In this document: positions 9,441 through 17,854 of the stretch, one piece after another
Numbering within the stretch: position 1 is the first letter of the stretch
Layout of the letters: each line of letters starts with the position of its first letter
Source of the DNA: Gracilariopsis chorda
Taxonomy: Eukaryota; Rhodophyta; Florideophyceae; Gracilariales; Gracilariaceae
Direction of reading: 5' to 3'
Assembly: GCA_003194525.1 (NCBI GenBank)
Contig: NBIV01000617.1
Location: forward strand, 1-26,002
DNA: 26,002 nt
Notes under the pieces: model-generated
What the model saw: the letters and a program-made list of their open reading frames with translations, nothing else
What the model was told of the DNA's origin: nothing
Databases searched by the model: none
Made by a program: the position numbers and the translations under genes

Positions 9441-10506
9441 TGTGTTGGTCGCGAATGTTGCGGAATGTGCCAGACATTGCTGGAACACACGTGTAGAATG
9501 TTCCAGTAGTGTCTAGCACATTGCACGCTTTGTTGGCCCAGCAAAGACTACAGTATTTTATTGATGCTGGCGCAAATTGTCGCTTTATTATTGGTTAGTG
9601 TGCAGCTCCAGAGGTCTCTAGAATCCAATGGAGTAACCTAGACGCACACATGAGTAACTAGCAAGTAGAAATGCGTATTTGGCTCGTTTGTAGTGCCTCT
9701 AAACACTATAAAAAGAGGTTCTGAGCTTCGGACTTTGGTCTGAACTCACCTCAACAATCGACCAACATCTAAGCCCCACCCCCTATCAACCTTCAGCCAC
9801 TTCAACTATCATCAACAACCAGTGAGGCGTTCGCCACTGGATAAAGGGCTTCTAGTGAGGCGTGTGCCGCTAGTTGTCCAATAGGGTGGGGAAGTACCGT
9901 CGCTAAGACCGGTTGAAGCGCCTTAGGCGTGGACGGGAGACGGGTAGTGTGTACCAAAGGTGTTTTTGTCGTCTGTGAGCCCCACCGGAGCTTTGCTCGG
10001 ATAACGGTGTCGGTCGAAAGACCTGGTGATTTCCGGACGGAAGTACTTGACGGGAAGCTATCCGCAGGCGACGTGCCGTGCAACCTTTCCTGCAAAGGGC
10101 CAGCTTGGGTATAGAGTGAAAGCATATCCCGCTGTTAGTAGCTCTCCTCGGGAAGCCCTGTAAGGATTGTATGCGCCTGCTTCTGGTTAGTGCAGAGGTA
10201 GGTAGGCTGCAGAATCCACTTCACATCCGGAGTGTCTGACCGGAAGCCGAGGGTCTGACCCTTAGTGATCCTTGACATAATTCTTGGGTTGCGTGCCGTT
10301 TCAACAAAGAAGCTAAGAAATTTTATTTGGGGATTGAGCCTCTTGCTCTCCCTAGTGTTGTTTTATTTCATCGAGTGGGTTTAGTTCTTTTGATCCCACT
10401 GTTTTCAACTTGTTTTGGGGCTTTTAGCTACGAAGAGTACCCTTTTGGCTCTTATTATTACAACTTTTTAGGCCCCCTGCGTCACTGTCTCGTGATGGCG
10501 CCCACA
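9441..10506 (+). repeat. Right-hand (3') LTR of copy B, 1066 bp
   Basis: This is nearly identical to 3761-4826. It carries the same TATA box (9707-9714) and twin hairpins (9819-9840 and 9852-9873). The differences from the middle LTR cluster towards the right end, between about 10310 and 10490. The last 12 bases are ATGGCGCCCACA, so the LTR exports a start codon into the flanking DNA. Confidence 0.88.
9707..9714 (+). promoter_or_regulatory. TATA box of the right LTR
   Basis: TATAAAAA, identical in sequence and relative position to the box in the middle LTR. In a 3' LTR it could drive transcription outward into 10507 and beyond, antisense to the copia relic. Confidence 0.5.
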
Positions 10507-10575
10507 CTCCTGAAGCAAAACACCATTTTTGATTCCCAACGGCATAGCTCCCTCCAGCCAGTACAGGTCCTATAA
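10495..10575 (+). CDS. Short chimeric frame started by the LTR start codon
   Basis: The ATG that begins gag in copy B is also present at the end of the 3' LTR. It opens a frame of 26 codons: Met-Ala-Pro-Thr from the LTR, then 22 from the flanking copia relic, ending at TAA-like stop at 10573-10575. It is downstream of a plausible LTR promoter. There is no sign that the peptide itself is functional; it is listed because the LTR supplies both promoter and start codon to whatever lies beside it. Confidence 0.15.
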   Translation: MAPTLLKQNTIFDSQRHSSLQPVQVL

Positions 10576-11390
10576 ACGACACCCATTCCATCTGCTCTGG
10601 CCCATTTTTATCCTTTTCTTTCGTTTTTTTCTTCTTATGGGAACATCCAACAGCATTTAGAGCTTCTTTTTGAGTTGTCCGGACAGAAACGCTTCATGTG
10701 ACCCTTCTCGGTACATAGTACGCAACGTATTCCACTGAGATGCGTTCGTCCTTTTGCGAGAAAGGCAGAAGCTGTTTTTTTACAGGACTCTCTGCTTTGA
10801 CTCAAATATAGCTGGGGTTCTCTAGAAATGATCGTGGACACAGCATCATTGAATGTATTATTCGGTGCCTTTGTTAATCCAACCACCACGTCAAATTGTT
10901 TGGTGAGTTGTCTCAGCATCGCTCTGAAGTGTTTTTCTTTGGTTGGGCATATTCTGATTCTACGGAGTCCAGAATCAATCTCCGCCAGTTGGTTCATGTA
11001 CTCAAGACGAGAGTTATCGACTGACGTGCAAATGTCTTGATACAATTCGAATAGATTATCAATGCTAACCTGTGACAGCATTTTAGAGTCGATTTTCAAA
11101 TTACACCAAAACAATGCAGAACCTTTGGTGTCAATAACCGACGGCACACATGATTTTCTAATTGACATCAGAACAAATGACAACGAAATGTCCTTCTTGT
11201 GCGAGTCATTCTTCGCCTTCTCGTCACTAGACTCCACATCCATGAAATCAGAGCTATTTACTATATCCCAAACACTTTTTGGACATAGAACAAGTACCAT
11301 CTTCCAGGACCACATGCGATAGTTTTCTGGCTGAAATAAAGAAGCAAATGATCTAAAACGTTTAAGAATAGCGTTGGATGTAGTTCTACC
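10507..11390 (-). pseudogene. Ty1/copia-type gag (and start of protease), interrupted relic
   Basis: The longest open stretch is 10635-11315 (226 codons from an internal Met); the same frame stays open upstream to about 11390 without another ATG. Near the start it reads ENYRMWSWKM, the NYxxW...M signature of copia gag (UBN2-type). The middle has the YMNQL...LRQL...EPQLYL pattern of that domain. A CX2CX4HX4C knuckle (CVLCTEKGHMKRFC) follows near the end. After the knuckle a frameshift near 10675 leads to a stop at 10635, while another frame continues through a lysine-rich linker to WCFASGV at the break. That place matches the W-x-x-DSG protease active-site region of copia elements, but with Ala where Asp belongs. 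The tandem gypsy array starts exactly there, so it probably cut the older element. The rest of pol would lie left of the window. Confidence 0.7.
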
Positions 11391-12508
11391 TCAACATTCT
11401 GCGTACAAAGCAGCCCAATACCTGTTTGGAATCTATTTGTGCATTTTGTAGTGTGGTTCCACTGTAAAAGATATAGTTCAGTATTTGAAGCTGCGTTGCT
11501 CTTTATTTACTCTCATAAAGGTAGATCTACCGCTAAGTATTGTGTTACTGAGGTTGGGGGTAGTCGAGTTCGATCAGACACCTCAGCAACAAAGTGGCAT
11601 TCGTATTTCTGAAGTCTGCCTTGATATCTGCAAATATTTGGCAGGTTGACATTCTGGTTATTTCTGCATGCACTCATTATAATTTGTTGTCCAAGCGTTA
11701 AATTTTTGCATGAAAATCTTGATTTATACTTTAGTAAATGGCTTATACGAATCGGGCAAAATCCAAGGTTTCGATTATCGAAACATTTCACTGGGTTTTC
11801 TAGGGAACCGCAGTAGATTTCTTGGTGTCAATTTAGGTTGTGGACAGCTACATATCTGACAGACGCCAGATGGGCAGAGGCGATCTTTCTTCCTTGTTCT
11901 GTCGAGCAACGAGGGCATCAATATTGTTGGATGTATGATATCTTGTAGCTCTTCGGGTGTCCCGCCCAGCACTCCCGGGAACAGTATGTGTCTTTTCGGC
12001 TCATTCTGTAAGAACTTAGTTCTGCTGAGCTCTTGGTGGTGGTTCTGCTAGCCTCCACCATGCCTTTTCCAAACATAAAAGATCTGTCGCTTGGCAACAG
12101 CCAAAGAGCGAACAGTAATGGTATTTTTCTTTTCTGGTGCTCTCTCTCTCCTGCAATGAGAATTCTGGTATACAAGGATGGGTTTTGAAAAAGAAAGATC
12201 ATAGCGGGAGAAGTCGTATTAATAGCTATTCCTAGGAGCAGAGAGACAAATCGAAGGTTGTACACTGAGAGTTGTTTTGAAACGAGGGAATCCCACTTGT
12301 TGTCTCTTCTAACCTTCATGTTATCAACGGGGACCACACGGAGCTAGTCGAACAGCAAGCTCTACCTGCGACAATGTAAAAGTGGTGAGAATACTTTTCC
12401 ACCCCTCGCAAAGAATGTGATAAGGGTGAAATGAGGAGTTAGTGGTTTATATGACGGGAGAATACTAATAGCCAACTACAGAAATAGGTCTAGAAGGTTG
12501 CTCAAAAC
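11391..12508. other. Gene-poor stretch between copia relic and peroxidase
   Basis: I see no protein family in this 1.1-kb stretch. It should contain the leader and LTR of the copia relic (upstream of its gag on the minus strand), but I could not identify LTR ends or a primer-binding site with confidence. The minus-strand frames at 11513-11791 and 11918-12337 (92 and 139 codons) resemble nothing I know and have no clear promoter. Confidence 0.3.
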
Positions 12509-14110
12509 TCAATTCCGGAAAGCGTTGGCTCCTCGCGGTAAAGAGACACTGCTAATGCGCGTATTGCGAAGCAAAATACGGTTAAACAAAGGACGAGAAT
12601 TATAAATATCTCTCTGCATTCCAGGAAATTCTTGGAGCACCTCGTCGGGGATCTGATTCTTTCTGAGATAAAAGAACTGATCTCCATCACGAAGTCGACC
12701 GAACTCAGTCTTCAACATCCCCTCCAATGTTCGTCCTACTCCTACGCCACGGTTTTTATCTTCTGCCATAAGACCAGTCCAGGCCTCAACATTTTCAACC
12801 GATCCGTAAGCTTGCCTCAATTTTTTCTGAATCCGAGTATTGCGTGTAATATCAGCAAATGAACGGGCTGAAGACCCGAGGAATACTTCTCGGAGTTTGT
12901 TGAAGCGTGCCACATTATGATCTCGAGAACGTTGGAGATTGAGGGCCACCAAATCAAATCCTTCCTCTTCCTCTACGTTTTCAAACAGGAAGTTTCTGAG
13001 CGTGTCTACAACTTTCTCATCCACTTCTTGTGCAAGCGTGCCCGCAGCACCACGAATAAAGTCTTCCATGCCGCGAGACGTGAACTGCGCACCTGGCTCG
13101 AAGAACATCTCATGTGCGGGCTTGGTTGGCAAGCGATTACCATTACGGCCAATCCGAGAAACACCGTCTCCAACCAACGTATGGCCAAGTCGGAAAGCCG
13201 CCGTGGTGAATTCCACACTGACTGTAGGGTTTACGTTTTCGTCATATCCCTTATAGCGCGGCAATTTGGCACCCAGAATTGCGGGCAGCCACTCTTCGTA
13301 CACAATTTTCTGAAACTGTGCGATATTTATGGCACGAGCGACCTCGTATTGCTTGTCGATGCTGTAGTTTGTAAATGCATCCTCGAGATGGTCGCAAATG
13401 CGGTTATGCTCACGAACCCAAATAGTGTGCATTGCAGTAAGCATGGGCGTTTCGTTCGCTCTTGTATCACCAGCAATGAAAAATATCGGGGATACACTTG
13501 GAACATTCACGAAACGCTGCGTGTTAAATGGCAGAAGATTCTTCTTAGAGGTTCGAAGACGACAGGAATGAGGAGAACGAAGAAAGGAATTACGCTCCTC
13601 ATCAACTCCATAAACGCCAGAAAGATCAAGTGCGGAAGACAGAACAGTTATCGGGCGTTCTACATCAGTGGAATCATTCACCTTTGCCCGTTCCGATCGA
13701 GAAAAGCTCAAGTGTGATGAGGAGAGTATTGGATCGTCTTGTGTGACCGGGATATCCATATGAACGGCTGGTTTTGCGAATGGTGTGAGACCGAAGTCAT
13801 GATCGATGAACTGGCCAAAGAATGTGAACAGCTCGTTGAGGTGCATGGAGTTCTTTGTGTTACCCGACTGAGAGCTGATCAGATTTGATATTTCGCGGGC
13901 ACTTTTGAGATTTTTTGTATCTGGATGCCTGGAGTCGACGTCGTAGTAGCTGAACAGGGCTCGTCGAGCTTCGCCGAGGACAGGGTTTAAAGTAGATGTG
14001 CATTTTCCGGACAAGGTTCGGGTTTTCGTTGACAGACATTCGTTGCTTGCATATGAAATCGTGAGAAGGGAGAGGAATGTTAACCACGGGATATATGTTA
14101 GAATTGCCAT
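12509..14110 (-). CDS. Secreted animal-type haem peroxidase (533 aa), intact
   Basis: It is a member of the animal haem peroxidase family (An_peroxidase), enzymes that oxidise halides or organic substrates with hydrogen peroxide. A hydrophobic signal peptide covers about residues 1-22, so it is probably secreted or vacuolar. The active site is complete. Distal GQFIDHD has D103 (haem ester link) and His104. LDLSGVYG at 161-168 is the calcium loop. RANE at 217-220 supplies the catalytic Arg and the second haem-linking Glu. The proximal His310 is in FRLGHTLV, and its Asn partner 391 is in NLQRSRDHN. Thr follows RANE, so the Met-haem sulphonium bond of myeloperoxidase is absent. At 533 residues the protein is essentially one catalytic domain, with none of the Ig or leucine-rich repeats of peroxidasin. 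No intron is needed. The start at 14110 has context AAAATGGCA and begins the signal peptide. It is a close paralogue of the gene at 17855, facing away from it. Substrate unknown. Confidence 0.92.
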   Translation of the reverse strand: MAILTYIPWLTFLSLLTISYASNECLSTKTRTLSGKCTSTLNPVLGEARRALFSYYDVDSRHPDTKNLKSAREISNLISSQSGNTKNSMHLNELFTFFGQFIDHDFGLTPFAKPAVHMDIPVTQDDPILSSSHLSFSRSERAKVNDSTDVERPITVLSSALDLSGVYGVDEERNSFLRSPHSCRLRTSKKNLLPFNTQRFVNVPSVSPIFFIAGDTRANETPMLTAMHTIWVREHNRICDHLEDAFTNYSIDKQYEVARAINIAQFQKIVYEEWLPAILGAKLPRYKGYDENVNPTVSVEFTTAAFRLGHTLVGDGVSRIGRNGNRLPTKPAHEMFFEPGAQFTSRGMEDFIRGAAGTLAQEVDEKVVDTLRNFLFENVEEEEGFDLVALNLQRSRDHNVARFNKLREVFLGSSARSFADITRNTRIQKKLRQAYGSVENVEAWTGLMAEDKNRGVGVGRTLEGMLKTEFGRLRDGDQFFYLRKNQIPDEVLQEFPGMQRDIYNSRPLFNRILLRNTRISSVSLPRGANAFRN

Positions 14111-14181
14111 TTTCGAGGGAGGCGGGCTGGCTGAGGATGGGAGCAGATGTCACCAGGTTTGTAAAGGGAGTCATGGGCTGC

Positions 14182-14189
14182 ATTTTATA
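14182..14189 (-). promoter_or_regulatory. TATA-like box upstream of the minus-strand peroxidase
   Basis: Read on the minus strand this is TATAAAAT, about 72 bases before the start codon at 14110. That would place transcription start near 14155 and give a leader of about 45 nt. Its position relative to the gene resembles the TATA box of the paralogue, which lies about 120 bases upstream. Confidence 0.45.
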
Positions 14190-14898
14190 CGGATTGTGCG
14201 TCGGAGAAGGGGTACTGTAACTGACAAGGAGGACAAACAGTAGTGCGAGACTTGCTGTTGGACGGATTAAGGTGACAGGGAATGTTTGCAGAAGAAGAGG
14301 CAAACCGGTTGCCTGGAATGTGCCGCTAACAGTACTAAGTATAGAGTGTTGTTTTCTGGTAGTATTCGTGTACGGAGGATGCATGCAATTGTATGAACGC
14401 AAACAAAGCTGTAAACTCTGATGCCGGTTTCCAAGAGTTGACGTATGGAGGATTCTGACAGCTCACGAAGGACTCTCGCTCGTTTAGAGAGGCATAGGGA
14501 GTATACATGGATGGAGCTTCTCATGTTGCCTAAAACAGCGCAGGAAGATGAAGCATTCTGATACACGTCTTCATACATACAGCTCACCGCGATGATGATC
14601 CTCTCGCACGTTCTCTCTGCAAGCTCTGCTCGATTGTTGCCGGTTATTCTCAGTAAAACAGGAATGCAAGCTCGAAGAACGGGACGCATGTGCACGTTTT
14701 CTTCTTGGAGTTCGGAGCAGCGGGCGGCCAGTCTCAACGACCAAAGAATGCATCCAACAATAAGTGCAGAGCTTTTGTTGCGACAAAATTGGTGACGGCC
14801 AGTGGGAACGATGGACACCGTTTTGCAACGGAGGCAACGGCGTGTGGCAGTTGCCACCAACAATTGCGCCACGCCTCTCTTTGACTGGTTGCCGTGTA

Positions 14899-15016
14899 AC
14901 GTGGAAAAACACCTGTAACGTGTCAGTTGTACACAGCGTGGTGCGTTGGCAAGATGTGACACGTGGACAGCGAATGTACTACACCACGTGTATACACGTG
15001 CGGGAGCGTTTCACGT
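14899..15016. promoter_or_regulatory. Cluster of ACGTG/CACGTG motifs with a 16-bp perfect palindrome
   Basis: Six ACGTG cores (either strand) fall in 118 bases: 14899, 14918, 14960-14965, 14985-14990, 14995-15000 and 15012-15016. Three are full CACGTG boxes. The pair at 14985-15000 forms the perfect palindrome CACGTGTATACACGTG. CACGTG is the classic site of bZIP and bHLH regulators in plants, fungi and animals. It lies about 790-900 bases upstream of the minus-strand peroxidase start, inside the spacer between the two divergent paralogues. A regulatory role is inference. Confidence 0.4.
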
Positions 15017-16919
15017 TGCCACTTTGAGATACTTGACTTCTTGTTCGAAGCCTCTTCCTTCCAGCAAGGCGTTGACTCGTACGCTTAGTACAGCGCACAG
15101 CATTGTAGGACACTCCGTGGCATGTGCGCAATCCATGCTGGCCATCAGTCATGGAAACGATCCCCTGCCCCCTGCAGCAAACCCTAATGTAGTTCACGCC
15201 TCTCAGCTCTCCACGTGGTTGAAGGTTAGGATTGCTACCGCTTTTCAGTCGCGTAAGCAGAAAGGCTAACTCATTAATCGTCAACCTTTTGCCGTCAGCT
15301 AAAGTTAGGTACGGTTTAGATGGCTATTCAACGGGAGCGCTCATGGTATACATTTGGGTGCGGATGCCAAAGTGGCGGAACAGCTCTGCCATCAACAGAT
15401 CTTGCACTTTGGTGATCGCAATGTAGTATTGGGCGCACGCAACTAATTCCGAAAGCATGGTCAAATCTAGTTCACAAGTAAACCATTCTCTCTTCGTACT
15501 GCCCAAAATCTATCCTCTAAGAAAACGCTACCCACAAACATCATGGCGTTGCTTGCAAGAGAAAGAATCTCTGTCTCGTAAAACCAACAGCTTCTATCAC
15601 CTGAATACGGATGATGAATCAGGCTGCGATGATTGCCGCTTGCTCCCGCCTTGAAGCTAGCACTTATTAGCTAATATCCCATTTTGAATGAAAATTTTGT
15701 CTTTGGTATCTTACGGAGACCCCGTCGCGATTCCATGTTGTTTCCCCAAGTAGACGTGAGAGAAGACGACCAACCTTCGTGAAAGAGGATGAGCGGCATG
15801 TGCCCTAACAGCCCCTAACGTCGTAGATCAGCTCTAAAACACTGCGGGAAGAGCCTTCCGCGGATCTTCATCGTTCTGCGCTTTCGCGCCTTTTCGGGCT
15901 GTCTATTTCCCCTTCCACTCGAGAGGCCTCCAGCTAAAAGAAGCAACACGACACAGTGACCTGACTTAGCCACTTACACCGTCTGTCTTGTACACACTTC
16001 AAACAGGGCAACTAGCAGTCCGATTTCTACACTTTTTCGCAGCCAGTCACGACACTGAGCTGCATCCAAGTGCTACTTTTCATGCCTTCCGTCATGTGCA
16101 CAAGTGTGGGAATGCACAATCGTGTTGGATTTGACATTCACGTTTCTGGCCCTGGCATATCATACGCCATGCTCCTTATCAACCCAGCCAGCCTCGAACA
16201 CAGCTGGGGAAATGCATACCCCTTCGCCTCCCAGTTTCAAAGCGCATATCTGTTGAAACATCCATGTACTTTGCTGATGCTGGAAAAAAAAGGAAATTCA
16301 CTCATGTTGGCCCTGGAGAGAAATTTTAGAACTGAATACCAGTCTTCAACAAGGCAGCAGGTGTGGGCGCATGAACGTGTATAATTATCGTCATGTATTT
16401 GGCACACGACGAAAATGTAGTTGTCGTTTCTAATGCTAGGTCGCAGGTGGAAGAGAGTCAGGTACGCAACAGAAACCGTTGCGTAGAGGACACCCTTCGG
16501 AGGAAGACGGGCAGCTTGGAGCAGACGAGCTCGTAACAGGGACAACGATTGCGATTGGGACCATTTAGGTTCATACATGTAGAGGTAGCAATTCTAATCC
16601 TTTATCTTTAATAATAATGTCGTTGGGCACTGTGCATACAGGCGGCATTGTGGTTAAGAGCGGTTAAGTGTACTTGTGCATGGGTTGGGGTTTTCTCTGA
16701 GATATACAAGACGACGCAAGCACTTGTTGTAAATTTATTTTGTTCTTGTCACAAAAGCACCGAAGTACAAAAGCGGTGAAGATTGTCGCGGAGCTCGGCG
16801 AAACGGGAATTGGACCGGTAGACGATAGTGGAGAAGCTGCAGCAAGGAAGTGTATTGGCCTGTAACAAAACATATGGCGAAACATGGAGTGCACTCGTTA
16901 AGGTTGAATAACCCTGCTG
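15017..16919. other. Spacer between the peroxidases without a recognisable gene
   Basis: About 1.9 kb. The open frames here are short, mostly begin with non-ATG codons and match no family I know. No LTR ends, tRNA-like folds or tandem repeats were noticed by eye. Confidence 0.35.
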
Positions 16920-17321
16920 ATGGAGGAGTTGGAAAGTAACAAGTTAGCAGAGTTTCTTTCATCCCTGAACAATTTTTGTGCCAGGAGCAGAATTGATTCG
17001 TGGTCTGAATTAGGACCTGTATGTCCCAAGTCAACGTGGATCCACACACGCGTAGACTTCTCATGGGCAGCAAGAGTTTTTGTTGACGACAACTCTTGTT
17101 ACGTGGATAGGCTGCAAGTTACGCAGCAGTCAAAGCGGGACCAGGAAGACGTAGAGAACATCTTCAAACCGAAAAGAAGGGCACACGAAATGTATGAGCA
17201 GCTCCATATTGTCCTGGCTTCAGTTGTTGATGGTGGCGTCTGGGTCTTTTTGCCAGTCCATACAAAAGCGTTCGCTTCTTCCATAAACAACGACATGTGG
17301 ACGAAGAACCGAGAATTCTAG
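16920..17321 (+). CDS. Hypothetical 133-codon open frame
   Basis: An ATG-started frame of 133 codons in the spacer upstream of the plus-strand peroxidase. The predicted protein is soluble, without signal peptide or membrane segment. It begins with an acidic, helix-prone segment and has a basic patch (KPKRRAHEMYEQL) near residue 83. I do not recognise a family, and neither promoter nor conservation can be judged from the sequence alone. It may be a chance frame. Overlapping minus-strand frames of similar length weaken the case. Confidence 0.18.
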   Translation: MEELESNKLAEFLSSLNNFCARSRIDSWSELGPVCPKSTWIHTRVDFSWAARVFVDDNSCYVDRLQVTQQSKRDQEDVENIFKPKRRAHEMYEQLHIVLASVVDGGVWVFLPVHTKAFASSINNDMWTKNREF

Positions 17322-17731
17322 AGACGCGGCCGGCGTTCACTTCCCTTTCTTGTTGCTGCCTGACGAAAGATGGGTAAGAAGTGCTGCACTGGTCAACACT
17401 GCCTCTGGTGCCGCAAATGAATTTGGTGTCCATTTTGTAGTCCTTATTTATTATGTTTTTGGGATAACGTCAAACAGAACTGTTACAACAATCTGCCCGC
17501 GCGCGTTAAGAAATCCTCGTTGTAATCGTCGTAGCCCTTCTCACCATCGTCTCCTCTCTAGCATCGAGTTTCTCCGCCAGCACACTCGTCCTTTTGCGCT
17601 ACTGCGACGCCATGAACTCCGAGCTCGCCATGCACGCATCGCCGCGCTGCCAAGCTTCCTATCTCCTTCCTCCTCATTCTCCTCTGCTCAACATATTGTT
17701 GCTGCCCAGTTAGGCCTCCATCGCAGTACTC

Positions 17732-17738
17732 TATATAA
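17732..17738 (+). promoter_or_regulatory. TATA box of the plus-strand peroxidase
   Basis: TATATAA, 123 bases upstream of the ATG at 17855. Transcription would start near 17762, leaving a leader of about 90 nt that is pyrimidine-rich just after the start and contains no clear competing gene. Confidence 0.55.
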
Positions 17739-17854
17739 AGCACTCATGTCCCGCTTTCCTCGACTCTTCAACTTCTCCACACAGACAAACCCACCTCCAC
17801 TTCCAGTTGCGATACTACGGCTACGAGAACTAACATAAAAGACTTTCAACCAAA

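Larger units (their letters stand above)
1..10506 (+). mobile_element. Tandem Ty3/gypsy array: (A internal)-LTR-(B internal)-LTR
   Basis: Two internal regions of the same retrotransposon family lie head to tail with one LTR between them and one at the right end. A solo new insertion gives LTR-internal-LTR; sharing the middle LTR implies unequal recombination between LTRs, insertion of one copy at an LTR, or an assembly join. The left LTR of copy A is outside the window, so the target-site duplication cannot be checked. To the right, the array stops abruptly at 10506 and a copia-like gag relic begins. Confidence 0.85.
3761..10506 (+). mobile_element. Full-length Ty3/gypsy retrotransposon, copy B
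   Basis: The element runs LTR (3761-4826), primer-binding site, polyprotein (4815-9398), 42-base tail and LTR (9441-10506), 6746 bp in total. The tail before the right LTR has only a weak purine-rich stretch (GAGGTTGGG, about 9430-9438) that could serve as polypurine tract. Near-identical LTRs and one unbroken frame say it moved recently or is still active, subject to the unusual Lys in its YRxLN motif. It lies in the protease region of an older minus-strand copia relic. Confidence 0.88.

Noticed and set aside
9456..9506. Alternative LTR start at TGTTGCGG
   Set aside because: Possible, but TGTG at 9441 pairs better with the terminal CACA and has a purine-rich stretch before it. Not excluded.
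12917..13717. 266-codon plus-strand frame
   Set aside because: It is antisense to the well-supported peroxidase at 12509-14110 and shows no domain; a shadow of that gene.
13860..14402. 180-codon minus-strand frame overlapping the peroxidase start
   Set aside because: It overlaps the signal-peptide and N-terminal coding region in another frame and has no recognisable domain.
14267..14962. 231-codon minus-strand frame upstream of the peroxidase
   Set aside because: It starts with GTG, spans the peroxidase's upstream region and overlaps the ACGTG cluster. The Cys- and Arg-rich protein resembles no family; probably a chance frame.
15324..15506. 60-codon minus-strand frame with helix-like sequence
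   Set aside because: It starts with TTG, is preceded closely by an in-frame stop, and is too short to judge.
16070..16384. 104-codon plus-strand frame in the spacer
   Set aside because: The first codon is GTG, the protein has no family features, and opposite-strand frames of equal length overlap it.
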